Part shown: one piece after another, positions 7,172 through 15,099 of the stretch
Layout: the number at the start of each line of letters is the position of its first letter
How positions within the stretch are numbered: the first letter of the stretch is position 1
NCBI GenBank assembly: GCA_903923345.1
Contig: CAIXXI010000114.1
Location: 1 to 16,415, forward strand
Length of the DNA: 16,415 nucleotides
Reading direction: 5' to 3'
DNA from: an uncultured Burkholderiales bacterium
GTDB lineage: Bacteria > Pseudomonadota > Gammaproteobacteria > Burkholderiales > Burkholderiaceae_E
The notes under the pieces: generated by a model
Seen by the model: only the letters and a program-made list of their open reading frames with translations
Database searches by the model: none
What the model was told of the DNA's origin: nothing
Position numbers and translations under genes: made by a program

Positions 7172-8362
7172 ATGATGCGACGTGCAGCCATTCTGGGCTA
7201 TGGCGCCGTGCCAGTGGGCAGCCACCAGCGTGCAGTGGGTGACAAGGCCGTGCTCGAGCATGAACTCGCGGTCGATGTTGTGCTCGATGCGGTGTCGATG
7301 GCGGGGTTATCACGCGACGACATCGAAGGTGTGGTCGTGGCCCATCCCGGGGATCACACCCGCCAGGGCTATTTCCATACCTTCCTGACCGCGTATCTGG
7401 GCATTCAAGCCCGTTCAACCGTGGTCCAGGTCCTGGGCAATGGCATGACCGGTGGGCATGCCTTTGATCTTGCTGTGCATCAGGTCACCTCCGGGCAGGC
7501 CGATTGCATGTTGTCGGTTGGAGTGCATTTCGAGACAGGCGTCCCGACCCTGCAGCATCTGGACTACAGCATCCGGCTGACTGGTGATGTCGATTTTCAG
7601 TCGGTGTTCGGTGCAGTGCCGATTGCCTGGTATGCGATGGATGCCCAGCGCTACCTGTACGAGCACCGCCTCGAACGCGCCACGCTGGCTAGCATTGCGG
7701 TCAAGAACCGCGACCATGCGATGCGCAATCCGCTGGCGCAGTACCGTTCGCCCCTGACCATCGAAGAAGTCCTGAATGCCCGGCCGATCGTCGAGCCCCT
7801 GGGCCTGTATGAAGTGCCGGGTCGTGCGGATGGCGCAGTGGCACTGATGATCGTGAGCGAAGAGCGTGCGCGCAGCAGTGGCTTGCCTTACGTGCTGGTG
7901 GCCTCACGGGGTTTTCAGCATGAAGGTCAGCATCAGATCAATGACCGACCCTGCGATGTCCTGGACTACGACACCCTGCGCCAGGCCAGCGGCCGTGCGC
8001 TGCACGATGCCGGCCTTGGCTTGAGCGACATCGACACCTTTCAGGTCTACGCACCCTGCACCATCGTCGAGGCGCTCGGCACCGAGGCACTCGGCCTATT
8101 CCCAAGAGGGCAGGGCGCGGCGGCTGCGGCCGATGGCCAGACCCGCTTCGATGGGCAGTTTCCAGTCAATACCTGTGGAGGATGCCTGTCCAGGGGCCAT
8201 CCGCCGGAGGTCACGCCCTTATATGACGTGGTCGAAGCGGTCATGCAGTTGCTCGGTCGAGCCGGTGATCGCCAGGTGGCCTCCTGCGAACATGCGATGA
8301 CCATCTGCGAGCTGGGCAAGTACAACGCCTCGCTTGTCCACGTCCTGAGGGCGTACCGATGA
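7172..8362 (+). CDS. Thiolase-fold (SCPx/Ltp-type) protein lacking the Cys nucleophile
   Basis: 396 residues with the SCPx/lipid-transfer-type thiolase layout: N-terminal AAILGYG, a GLSRDDIEGVVV helix-strand, a central ADCMLSVG strand, GRADGAVALMIVSEE, and the C-terminal NTCGGCLSRGHPPE block with the conserved His343. The nucleophile region reads VLGNGMTGGHAFDLA (87-101). It has no cysteine; Met92 sits about where the acyl-carrying Cys would be. Ltp2-type retro-aldolases of steroid side-chain degradation also use a thiolase fold without that Cys and with a DUF35 partner, so C-C cleavage by aldol chemistry is as plausible as thiolysis. The start is ATGATG at 7172 with AAGGGCAGGG upstream. The stop overlaps the DUF35 gene start (ATGA, 8359-8362), which fits a fixed-ratio complex. 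Confidence 0.87.
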   Translation: MMRRAAILGYGAVPVGSHQRAVGDKAVLEHELAVDVVLDAVSMAGLSRDDIEGVVVAHPGDHTRQGYFHTFLTAYLGIQARSTVVQVLGNGMTGGHAFDLAVHQVTSGQADCMLSVGVHFETGVPTLQHLDYSIRLTGDVDFQSVFGAVPIAWYAMDAQRYLYEHRLERATLASIAVKNRDHAMRNPLAQYRSPLTIEEVLNARPIVEPLGLYEVPGRADGAVALMIVSEERARSSGLPYVLVASRGFQHEGQHQINDRPCDVLDYDTLRQASGRALHDAGLGLSDIDTFQVYAPCTIVEALGTEALGLFPRGQGAAAAADGQTRFDGQFPVNTCGGCLSRGHPPEVTPLYDVVEAVMQLLGRAGDRQVASCEHAMTICELGKYNASLVHVLRAYR

Positions 8363-8784
8363 GCGCACTGCCCGAGGTTCGCATGCAGGGCAATCGCCCC
8401 GTGGCTCCGCGGGTGTCAGGCTTCACCCGCCCGTTCTGGGATGCGCTGTCTGAGGGGCGCCTGCAGACCACAGCGTGTACCCGCTGCAGTGTGCTGAACT
8501 TTCCCCCGCGAAATTTGTGCCGCGCCTGCTGGAGTCGCGATCTTCACTGGGTCGATCTGAGGCCCCTGGGAACGCTCTACAGCTTCACGCGGGTTCATGT
8601 GGTACCAGGCGCCTTCAGCGCAGATGCGCCATACACCATCGGCATCGTCGACCTGGACGGCGGGCTGCGCCTGATGTGTCGGCTGATGGGGCCAGTCGAG
8701 GCGACAGACCTCGACCGCGCGGTTCAGATGCTGGTGCTTCGCTATGACGACGGCCCCTTGTTCGGGGGGCAGGTCGTCGGCTGA
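8359..8784 (+). CDS. DUF35 zinc-ribbon/OB-fold partner of the thiolase-fold protein
   Basis: 141 residues. An N-terminal helix (PFWDALSEGRL) leads to a rubredoxin-like zinc ribbon with Cys40, Cys43, Cys54 and Cys57 (C-x2-C-x10-C-x2-C), then an OB-fold starting at about the GTLYSFTRVHV stretch. This is the DUF35 architecture found with thiolase-fold enzymes such as archaeal thiolase/HMG-CoA synthase, BbsAB and Ltp2/ChsH2. In those complexes the small protein helps bind or channel the CoA ester. The gene overlaps the thiolase-fold gene by 4 bases, so the two are almost certainly co-translated. It is the last gene of the + strand cluster and stops one base before the convergent PiT gene, leaving no room for a terminator between them. 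Confidence 0.92.
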   Translation: MSALPEVRMQGNRPVAPRVSGFTRPFWDALSEGRLQTTACTRCSVLNFPPRNLCRACWSRDLHWVDLRPLGTLYSFTRVHVVPGAFSADAPYTIGIVDLDGGLRLMCRLMGPVEATDLDRAVQMLVLRYDDGPLFGGQVVG

Positions 8785-8785
8785 A

Positions 8786-10384
8786 TCAGAACAGGTGCCT
8801 GAATACCCAGAACAGGAAGCCAGCCAGAAAAACCGAGGCCGGCAGGGTCAGCACCCAGGCCAGTGCAATGCTGCGGACAGTTGACGCATTCAGTCCGGAT
8901 CCGCTTGCCGCCATCGTCCCGGCGACACCCGACGACAGCACATGGGTGGTCGACACCGGAAGCCCGAAATAGTCGGCCGCACCGATCGTTGCAGCTGCAA
9001 CTGATTCCGCGGCTGCACCCTGACCATAGGTCAAGTGGGTCTTGCCAATTTTTTCACCGACCGTCTGAACGATGCGTTTCCAGCCGACCATCGTGCCCAG
9101 ACCCAGCGCCACTGCGACGCCGACTTTCACCCACAAGGGGATGAACCGGGTCGCGTCGTCAACCGCCTTGTGATACGCCACGACGGTTTTCATGTCGTCC
9201 GGGGAGACGTCGAGCTGCTTTTTCTTGTCGATCAGCTTCAGTGCTTCGCCAATCAGGTACATGTCGTTTCGAAGGTTGGATACCAGCTCGGTCGGTACGT
9301 CCTTCAGCGTCTTGTAGTTCTCCACGCCCTTGCTCGTGCTGCTGACCATCGAGAGCAACCCGACCGTGGTTTCGTCGGTGAATTTCCGCAGACGCACCGC
9401 ATCCTTGACAGCCTCGACAGGATCCGCCACGGACAGGCCGGGCTTCACATAGCGCTTGAGGGTCTGTTCGACCTGCGCTGATGCTTTGCGGAACTCGGCC
9501 AGCTTGGACTCATCCGGCGTGCGGTTCAATGCAAACGCTGTCGGCACGATGCCGACCAGAATCAGCATGATCAGGCCCATGCCCTTCTGGCCGTCGTTCG
9601 AGCCGTGAGCAAAACTCACACCGGTGCAGGTCAGGATTAGCAGGGCTCGAATCCACAATGGGGGCGGCGCATTGCCCGCGGGCGGCTCATAGAGCACCTT
9701 GCTGCGAACCACCGCCCGCAGGGCGAGGTACAAAAGGGCTGCGGCGAAGAAGCCCACCAGTGGGGAGATGAGCAGTGCCATGCCCACTTCCTTGGCTTTG
9801 GCCCAATCAACCCCGCTGGTGGCTGTTCCGGCACTCATCAGCTGATTGGCCACACCCACGCCGATGATCGATCCGATCAGGGTGTGTGAACTTGAAGACG
9901 GCAAACCTAACCACCAGGTGCCGAGGTTCCAGATGATCGCCGCCAACAGCAGAGCGAAGACCATGGCGAGGCCGGCACTCGAATTGACCTGGAGAATCAG
10001 TTCGACCGGCAGCAAGGAGACGATTCCCCATGCGACCGCGCCGCTTGCAGCCATGACCCCCAGAAAGTTGAAGAAGCCCGACCAGATCACTGCCAGGTGG
10101 GCTGGCATCGAATGGGTATAGATCACGGTTGCAACCGCGTTGGCGGTGTCGTGAAAGCCATTGACGAATTCAAAGCCGAGTGCCGCGAGCAGGGCGACAA
10201 TCAGCAGTATCCACGGCACGGCAATGGTGTTGCCGACATCACCGATCAGCGAGTACAGGACATACCCACCGCCCAGAACCAGCAGGCTGAGAAAGATCAG
10301 TGGGCCCCAGATGCCGGTCGGGTTTGCTGCTTCGAGGGGGTTGGCCGGTCTGGATTGCGATTGACTCAGGGTGCTTGCGCTCAT
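8786..10384 (-). CDS. PiT-family inorganic phosphate transporter
   Basis: 532 residues, an inner-membrane low-affinity phosphate (metal-phosphate/H+) symporter. Both family signatures are present and inverted-repeat related: GFEFVNGFHDTANAVA at 70-85 and GVSFAHGSNDGQKG at 255-268. Many hydrophobic helices flank a long hydrophilic loop (about 287-425) rich in Lys, Asp and Glu, as in the long PiT proteins of proteobacteria. The SSSSHTLIGS and STTHVLSSG motifs near the two halves also fit. The start is the ATG at 10384; the upstream sequence has no good Shine-Dalgarno. It follows katG on the same strand after 84 bases, where only a weak hairpin (10407-10425) is seen. No phoU homologue is next to it. 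Confidence 0.94.
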   Translation of the reverse strand: MSASTLSQSQSRPANPLEAANPTGIWGPLIFLSLLVLGGGYVLYSLIGDVGNTIAVPWILLIVALLAALGFEFVNGFHDTANAVATVIYTHSMPAHLAVIWSGFFNFLGVMAASGAVAWGIVSLLPVELILQVNSSAGLAMVFALLLAAIIWNLGTWWLGLPSSSSHTLIGSIIGVGVANQLMSAGTATSGVDWAKAKEVGMALLISPLVGFFAAALLYLALRAVVRSKVLYEPPAGNAPPPLWIRALLILTCTGVSFAHGSNDGQKGMGLIMLILVGIVPTAFALNRTPDESKLAEFRKASAQVEQTLKRYVKPGLSVADPVEAVKDAVRLRKFTDETTVGLLSMVSSTSKGVENYKTLKDVPTELVSNLRNDMYLIGEALKLIDKKKQLDVSPDDMKTVVAYHKAVDDATRFIPLWVKVGVAVALGLGTMVGWKRIVQTVGEKIGKTHLTYGQGAAAESVAAATIGAADYFGLPVSTTHVLSSGVAGTMAASGSGLNASTVRSIALAWVLTLPASVFLAGFLFWVFRHLF

Positions 10385-10468
10385 TGCCGTGATCAGTAAA
10401 GGAGTGATCCGGATAGTGTCCGGGTGCGGGTTCGATTTGAACAGTACGCACGATGGACTACCCCTTGA

Positions 10469-12664
10469 TTACCTGAGATCGAAGCGATCCAGATTCATCA
10501 CCTTGTTCCAGGCCGCCACGAAGTCATGCACGAAGGTCTGTTGCGCGTCATCGCATGCATAGACTTCGGCGATGGCCCGCAACTGAGCGTTGGAGCCGAA
10601 GACCAGGTCCACTGTCGTGGCTGTCCACCTGAGCTGGCCATTGCTTCGATCCATCCCCTGCAAAACACCTGCAGTGGCTGAGGGCTGCCAGCGTGTTCGC
10701 ATGTCGAGCAGGTTGACGAAGAAGTCGTTACTCAGGGTTTGCGGGCGCAGGGTGAAGACACCGTTTGGCGACTGCTCGGTGTTCGCATTCAGCACCCGCA
10801 TGCCGCCGATGAGCACGGTCATTTCCGGGGCAGACAGCCCAAGGAGCTGTGCCTTGTCGAGCAGCAATTCGCAGGCTGCATCCTCGAGCCCTGTTCGCAG
10901 GTAATTGCGAAAGCCATCGGCTACCGGCTCCAGGACTGCAAACGATTCGACATCGGTCTGCTCCTGAAGGGCATCCATGCGGCCTGCTGCAAACGGTACG
11001 CTCACGGCCACGCCCGCTTGATGGGCGGCCGCTTCGATCGCAGCGCATCCGCCCAGGACGATCAGATCGGCGAGCGAGATCCGCTTTCCACCGGACTGCT
11101 CGCGGTTGAATCCCTCGCGAATCGACTCCAGTGTGGCCAGCACCGATGAGAGCTCTGCGGGCTGATTCACCGCCCAATCCTTTTGTGGTGCCAGTCGAAT
11201 GCGCGCGCCGTTGGCTCCGCCGCGCTTGTCGCTGCCCCGGAACGTGGCCGCACTGGCCCATGCCGTGCGAACCAGTTGCGAGATCGACAGACCACTGGCG
11301 AGGAGTTTCGACTTCAGACCCGTAAGGTCCTGTGCTTCGACCAGCGGATGATTCACGGCAGGGATCGGGTCTTGCCAGATCAGCACTTCCTGGGGCGCGA
11401 GTGCACCCAGATAGCGTGTTCGAGGGCCCATGTCGCGATGGGTCAACTTGAACCAGGCGCGGGCAAACGCATCAGCAAATGCCTTGGGGTCCTGATGGAA
11501 ACGGCGCGAGATTTTTTCGTATGCCGGGTCCATGCGCAGCGACAGGTCGGCGGTGGTCATCATGGGTGGATGCTTCTTCGATGGATCGTGAGCGTCCGGG
11601 ATCAGGTGCTCGGGCTTGCACTGCGTAGGCGTCCATTGATGGGCACCGGCAGGGCTTCGGGTCAAGGTCCACTCGTAGCCGAACAGCATGTCGAAATAAC
11701 CGGTGTCCCAGGTCGTCGGATGGGGTTTCCAGGCACCCTCGATCCCGCTGGTGGTCGTGTCTCCCGCGTTCCCTCTGCCAAAGCGGTTGATCCATCCCAG
11801 GCCCTGAGCCTCGATCGGGGCGGCTTCGGGTTCGGGGCCTAGCAGACTGGGGTCGCCTGCGCCATGCGCTTTGCCAAAGGTGTGCCCGCCTGCGACCAAT
11901 GCCACGGTTTCTTCGTCGTTCATGGCCATACGCGCGAAAGTTTCGCGTACATCCCGGCCTGAGGCCACCGGATCCGGCTGGCCATTGGGGCCTTCCGGAT
12001 TCACGTAGATCAGTCCCATCTGTACCGCGGCCAGTGGGTTCTGAAGGTCGCGATCACCTCGGTAGCGCTCATCACCCAGCCAGGTTTTTTCAGTGCCCCA
12101 GTAGATGTCTTCTTCAGGGGACCAGATATCTTCCCGGCCTCCGGCAAAGCCGAAGGTTTTCAATCCCATGGATTCCAGTGCAACGTTGCCAGCCAGAATC
12201 ATCAGATCCGCCCAGGAAATCTGGCGACCATATTTCTGTTTGATCGGCCAAAGCAGACGCCGCGCCTTGTCCAGGTTGCCGTTGTCCGGCCAGCTGTTGA
12301 GCGGGGCAAATCGCTGGTTGCCTGTTCCCGCGCCGCCGCGCCCATCAGCGATCCGGTAGGTGCCGGCGGAATGCCAGGCCAGCCGAATCATCAGTCCGCC
12401 GTAATGTCCCCAGTCGGCAGGCCACCATGCCTGAGAATCGGTCATTAGGGCATGCAGGTCCTTCACGACTGCATCAAGGTCGAGGCTCTTGAAAGCCTGG
12501 GCGTAGTCAAATCCCTCGCCCATCGGGTTCGATACCTTGTCATGCTGGTGCAGAACGTTCAGCCGCAGCTGATTGGGCCACCAGTTCGAATTCGTCTGGG
12601 CTTCGCCTGTGATCGTCGGGTTGCGCACCGCGCTCGAGAATGGACAGGCTGATTCATTTGACAT
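10469..12664 (-). CDS. katG: Catalase-peroxidase KatG
   Basis: 731 residues, the full two-domain length of bacterial KatG, a cytoplasmic haem enzyme that removes H2O2 by catalase and peroxidase reactions. Seen in the N-terminal domain are the distal Arg94-Trp97-His98 (RLAWHSAGTYR), the proximal His261 (GGHTFGKAHG), and the Trp97-Tyr220-Met246 trio that makes the covalent adduct needed for catalase activity, with family-like spacing. The C-terminal domain is the haem-free copy. The start is the ATG at 12664: GGAG lies 6 bases upstream and falls inside the GTG (12676) extension, which is therefore rejected. Its upstream region is shared with the divergent HtrA-like gene. I see no convincing OxyR site there, though KatG is often peroxide-induced. 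Confidence 0.97.
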   Translation of the reverse strand: MSNESACPFSSAVRNPTITGEAQTNSNWWPNQLRLNVLHQHDKVSNPMGEGFDYAQAFKSLDLDAVVKDLHALMTDSQAWWPADWGHYGGLMIRLAWHSAGTYRIADGRGGAGTGNQRFAPLNSWPDNGNLDKARRLLWPIKQKYGRQISWADLMILAGNVALESMGLKTFGFAGGREDIWSPEEDIYWGTEKTWLGDERYRGDRDLQNPLAAVQMGLIYVNPEGPNGQPDPVASGRDVRETFARMAMNDEETVALVAGGHTFGKAHGAGDPSLLGPEPEAAPIEAQGLGWINRFGRGNAGDTTTSGIEGAWKPHPTTWDTGYFDMLFGYEWTLTRSPAGAHQWTPTQCKPEHLIPDAHDPSKKHPPMMTTADLSLRMDPAYEKISRRFHQDPKAFADAFARAWFKLTHRDMGPRTRYLGALAPQEVLIWQDPIPAVNHPLVEAQDLTGLKSKLLASGLSISQLVRTAWASAATFRGSDKRGGANGARIRLAPQKDWAVNQPAELSSVLATLESIREGFNREQSGGKRISLADLIVLGGCAAIEAAAHQAGVAVSVPFAAGRMDALQEQTDVESFAVLEPVADGFRNYLRTGLEDAACELLLDKAQLLGLSAPEMTVLIGGMRVLNANTEQSPNGVFTLRPQTLSNDFFVNLLDMRTRWQPSATAGVLQGMDRSNGQLRWTATTVDLVFGSNAQLRAIAEVYACDDAQQTFVHDFVAAWNKVMNLDRFDLR

Positions 12665-12881
12665 GCTGATCTCCACTGGGACAGTCGCTTGGGGAAAGAC
12701 CGGTATTGTCTAACGCAGACCTGAGGCCGTTGTGTGAATCCGTGTCAGCCACTCTGACGTCTGCCAGGACGGTTTCGCCTTGAAGTCGCCCGGCGCTCCA
12801 CAGCCATAAGGTCATAATGAGACCGAGATGCGGGCATCATCCTGTCCATCCGACCGATCCTGACAACCTGTCGACACGAGC
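12665..12881. promoter_or_regulatory. Divergent intergenic region, katG / HtrA-like gene
   Basis: About 217 bases that must hold both start regions. An inverted repeat GTCAG-N5-CTGAC lies at 12744-12758. TTGAAG (12780-12785) and CATAAT (12813-12818) resemble -35 and -10 boxes for the + strand gene, but the 27-base gap is too long for a pair. No four-part ATAG/CTAT OxyR pattern was found. Confidence 0.25.
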
Positions 12882-13871
12882 ATGAGCGAATCCAATGAAT
12901 GGGCTTTTCCCGAGGCCTTGCAGCCCAAAGCCTCGGAGCTGAACTTCGAGCTCGAGCCCTTGTTGGATGCGGTGGTTGGCCTTCGTGCCGAGATCGCGCA
13001 GCAGGCCTTTTCGGCAAACACCTTGGGCACCTCCAGAACCGGCAGTGGCGTGGTGCTCGATGATCGAGGCTTGGTCCTCACAATCGGTTACCTGATCACC
13101 GAAGCCGAGACCGTGTTCCTCACCACCCGCTCGGGCCACGTTGTTCAGGCTGTTCCACTGGCCTACGATCAGGCCACCGGATTCGGGTTGCTCAAGGCAT
13201 TGCTACCGCTGAATGTGCGCGGCGTTCGGCGAGGTGACAGCCGTACAGCGCAGGCAGGGGATCCGGTCTACCTCATCAGCCAGGGCGGTCTGCCCCATGC
13301 GCTCAGTGGCCAGCTGGCCGACAAGCGCCCCTTTGCTGGCTATTGGGAATATCTGCTCGAGGCCGCGCTGTTCACCACGCCGGTTCACCCCCAGTGGAGT
13401 GGTTCAGGGCTGTTCAATGCAAACGGGGAACTGATCGGGATCGGCTCGCTGCTGGTGCAGGACGCGCAAGAGGGTGAGTCCGAAGGCAGTCCATCGGCTC
13501 AGGGCAATATGTTCGTTCCGATCGACATCCTGGAGCCGATTCTGGACAGCCTGATCGCCACCGGCCACAGCGGAGTGCCCGCGCGACCCTGGCTGGGACT
13601 GTATGCGGGTGAGCTCGATGATCAGGTTGTCGTGGGTGGGCTGGCCGAGAAAGGCCCGGCAAAACAAGCCGGCGTGCAGCAGGGCGACCTGGTTCTGGAT
13701 GTGGCCGGCACCCGGGTGCATTCACTGGCCACGTTTCTGCGGGCCGTCTGGGCGCTTGGCCCGGCAGGGGTGGCCGTGCCGTTGACCCTGGGGCGTGATG
13801 GTGAACTCGTCCGGCTGCGTATTCAGTCGGTCGATCGCAGCGACATGCTGTATCGACCGACCGCCCATTGA
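12882..13871 (+). CDS. HtrA/DegP-like PDZ protein, probable pseudoprotease
   Basis: 329 residues: a trypsin-like domain (about 25-215) and one PDZ domain (about 228-320; WLGLYAG, then AKQAGVQQGDLVLDVAGTRV). The fold cues of S1C proteases are clear: TGSGVVLDDRGLVLT, D-x-x-T...LLK, SGLFNANGELIGIG. The catalytic His position (TNxHV in DegP) is Tyr70 in TIGYLI, and the Asp position (TDLA) is Gly100 in ATGFGLLK. The Ser motif NSGGPL reads W-S173-G-S-G-L, keeping Ser but not the oxyanion-loop pattern. There is no signal peptide or membrane helix, so it should stay in the cytoplasm, unlike DegP/DegS. A scaffold or peptide-binding role is inferred. Only a weak ribosome site precedes the ATG. Divergent from katG and convergent with prpF. 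Confidence 0.82.
   Translation: MSESNEWAFPEALQPKASELNFELEPLLDAVVGLRAEIAQQAFSANTLGTSRTGSGVVLDDRGLVLTIGYLITEAETVFLTTRSGHVVQAVPLAYDQATGFGLLKALLPLNVRGVRRGDSRTAQAGDPVYLISQGGLPHALSGQLADKRPFAGYWEYLLEAALFTTPVHPQWSGSGLFNANGELIGIGSLLVQDAQEGESEGSPSAQGNMFVPIDILEPILDSLIATGHSGVPARPWLGLYAGELDDQVVVGGLAEKGPAKQAGVQQGDLVLDVAGTRVHSLATFLRAVWALGPAGVAVPLTLGRDGELVRLRIQSVDRSDMLYRPTAH
13826..13861. terminator. Long hairpin at convergent HtrA-like/prpF ends
   Basis: GTCGGTCGAT (13826-13835) and ATCGACCGAC (13852-13861) are perfect reverse complements. Inside, CAGC (13838-13841) pairs with GCTG (13847-13850), giving a 14-bp stem with a small bulge and a 5-base loop. It lies in the last codons of the HtrA-like gene and 38 bases beyond the prpF stop on the other strand. 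No T-run follows on either strand. A role as bidirectional terminator or 3'-end barrier is inferred. Confidence 0.45.
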
Positions 13872-13898
13872 GGCCTATGGCAACCGACTGCGCTCGAT

Positions 13899-15089
13899 TC
13901 AGAAAGCGTCGCCGGGAACCCGTACCCAGCCTTCCATCAGCACCCGCGCACTGCGGCTCATGATGGCTTTCTTGACCACCCAGTCGCTGCCTTCCTGAAC
14001 CGCTTGCGCGCCAACGCGCAAGGTGCCCGAGGGGTGCCCGAAGCGCACTGCATCGCGATGGCCGCCGCCGGCAGCCAGATTCACCAGCGTGCCGGGAATG
14101 GCCGCGGCTGTGCCGATGGCGACTGCAGCCGTGCCCATCATGGCGTGATGCAGCTTGCCCATGGACATGGCCCGAACCAGAAGGTCGATGTTGGCGCCTT
14201 TGACCGCCTTGCCACTTGAGGCGACATAGTCAGCCGGGCGCGCAACGAACGCCACCTTTGGGGTGTGCTGGCGTTTGGCCGCTTCATCGACATGGGCAAT
14301 CAGGCCCATCTTCACTGCGCCATGCGCCCGAATGGTCTCGAATTTCGCCAGTGCTTTAGGGTCGCTGTTGATGGCGTCCTGAAGTTCGGTTCCGGTGTAG
14401 CCGATCTCGTCTGCATTTAGAAAGATGGTCGGAATGCCGGCATTGATCATCGTCGCCTTGAACACACCGATGCCAGGGACCTCCAGGTCATCGACCAGAT
14501 GGCCGGTGGGGAACATCGAGCCACCGGCCCCTTCTTCTTCGGCTGCCGGGTCCATGAACTCGAGTTGCACCTCGGCCGCCGGGAAGGTCACGCCGTCGAG
14601 TTCGAAATCACCGGTTTCCTGAACCGAACCCGCGGTGATCGGCACATGGGCAATGATGGTCTTGCCGATATTCGCCTGCCAGATGCGAACGACGGCGATG
14701 CCGTCTCGGGGCACTCTGGCCGCGTCGATCAGGCCGGATGCGATGGCGAACGGGCCGACTGCAGCAGACAGGTTGCCGCAGTTGCCGCTCCAGTCGACGA
14801 AGGCTGAATCGATCGACACCTGACCGAAGAGGTAGTCGACATCATGGTCGGGGCGGGTGCTGCTGGACAGGATCACCGTCTTGCTGGTGCTCGAGGTGGC
14901 ACCGCCCATGCCGTCAATCTGCTTGCTATAAGGGTCAGGACTGCCGATGACCCGCATCAGCAGGGCATCGCGCGCCTTGCCAGGGACCTGTGCCGCTTCG
15001 GGAAGGTCCTGCAGACGGAAGAACACGCCTTTGCTGGTACCGCCGCGAATGTAGGTCGCGGGAATTTTGATCTGAGCAGCATGTGCCAT
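13899..15089 (-). CDS. prpF: 2-methylaconitate cis-trans isomerase PrpF
   Basis: 396 residues of the PrpF family (DAP-epimerase fold). In the methylcitrate cycle it converts the 2-methylaconitate isomer made by AcnD into the one that is hydrated to 2-methylisocitrate, allowing growth on propionate. Family features are the IRGGTSKGVFF start, IDGMGGATSSTSK with Lys70, and SGNCGNL with Cys104; these match, with the same 34-residue spacing, the Lys73 and Cys107 described for the Shewanella enzyme. The INAGIPTIF and AAGGGHRDAVRFGHPSG blocks also fit. Start chosen at the ATG at 15089: GAGGA lies 8 bases upstream and overlaps the acnD stop, and an upstream in-frame extension into acnD is not family-like. 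It sits 10 bases after acnD, so the two are co-transcribed. Confidence 0.95.
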   Translation of the reverse strand: MAHAAQIKIPATYIRGGTSKGVFFRLQDLPEAAQVPGKARDALLMRVIGSPDPYSKQIDGMGGATSSTSKTVILSSSTRPDHDVDYLFGQVSIDSAFVDWSGNCGNLSAAVGPFAIASGLIDAARVPRDGIAVVRIWQANIGKTIIAHVPITAGSVQETGDFELDGVTFPAAEVQLEFMDPAAEEEGAGGSMFPTGHLVDDLEVPGIGVFKATMINAGIPTIFLNADEIGYTGTELQDAINSDPKALAKFETIRAHGAVKMGLIAHVDEAAKRQHTPKVAFVARPADYVASSGKAVKGANIDLLVRAMSMGKLHHAMMGTAAVAIGTAAAIPGTLVNLAAGGGHRDAVRFGHPSGTLRVGAQAVQEGSDWVVKKAIMSRSARVLMEGWVRVPGDAF

Positions 15090-15099
15090 ATCGAAGTCC

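Noticed and set aside
8787..8816. 9-base direct repeat CAGAACAGG at 8787 and 8808
   Set aside because: It falls in codons for repeated Phe/Leu residues at the PiT C-terminus; composition explains it.
11183..11842. Long + strand open frame (219 codons) opposite katG
   Set aside because: It is antisense to a clearly conserved enzyme, has no recognisable domain, and comes from the high-GC third-position pattern. The same applies to long antisense frames at 833-1282, 3267-4082, 9035-9481 and 14844-15245.
12665..12881. OxyR operator for katG
   Set aside because: No spaced ATAG/CTAT pattern could be found by eye on either strand.
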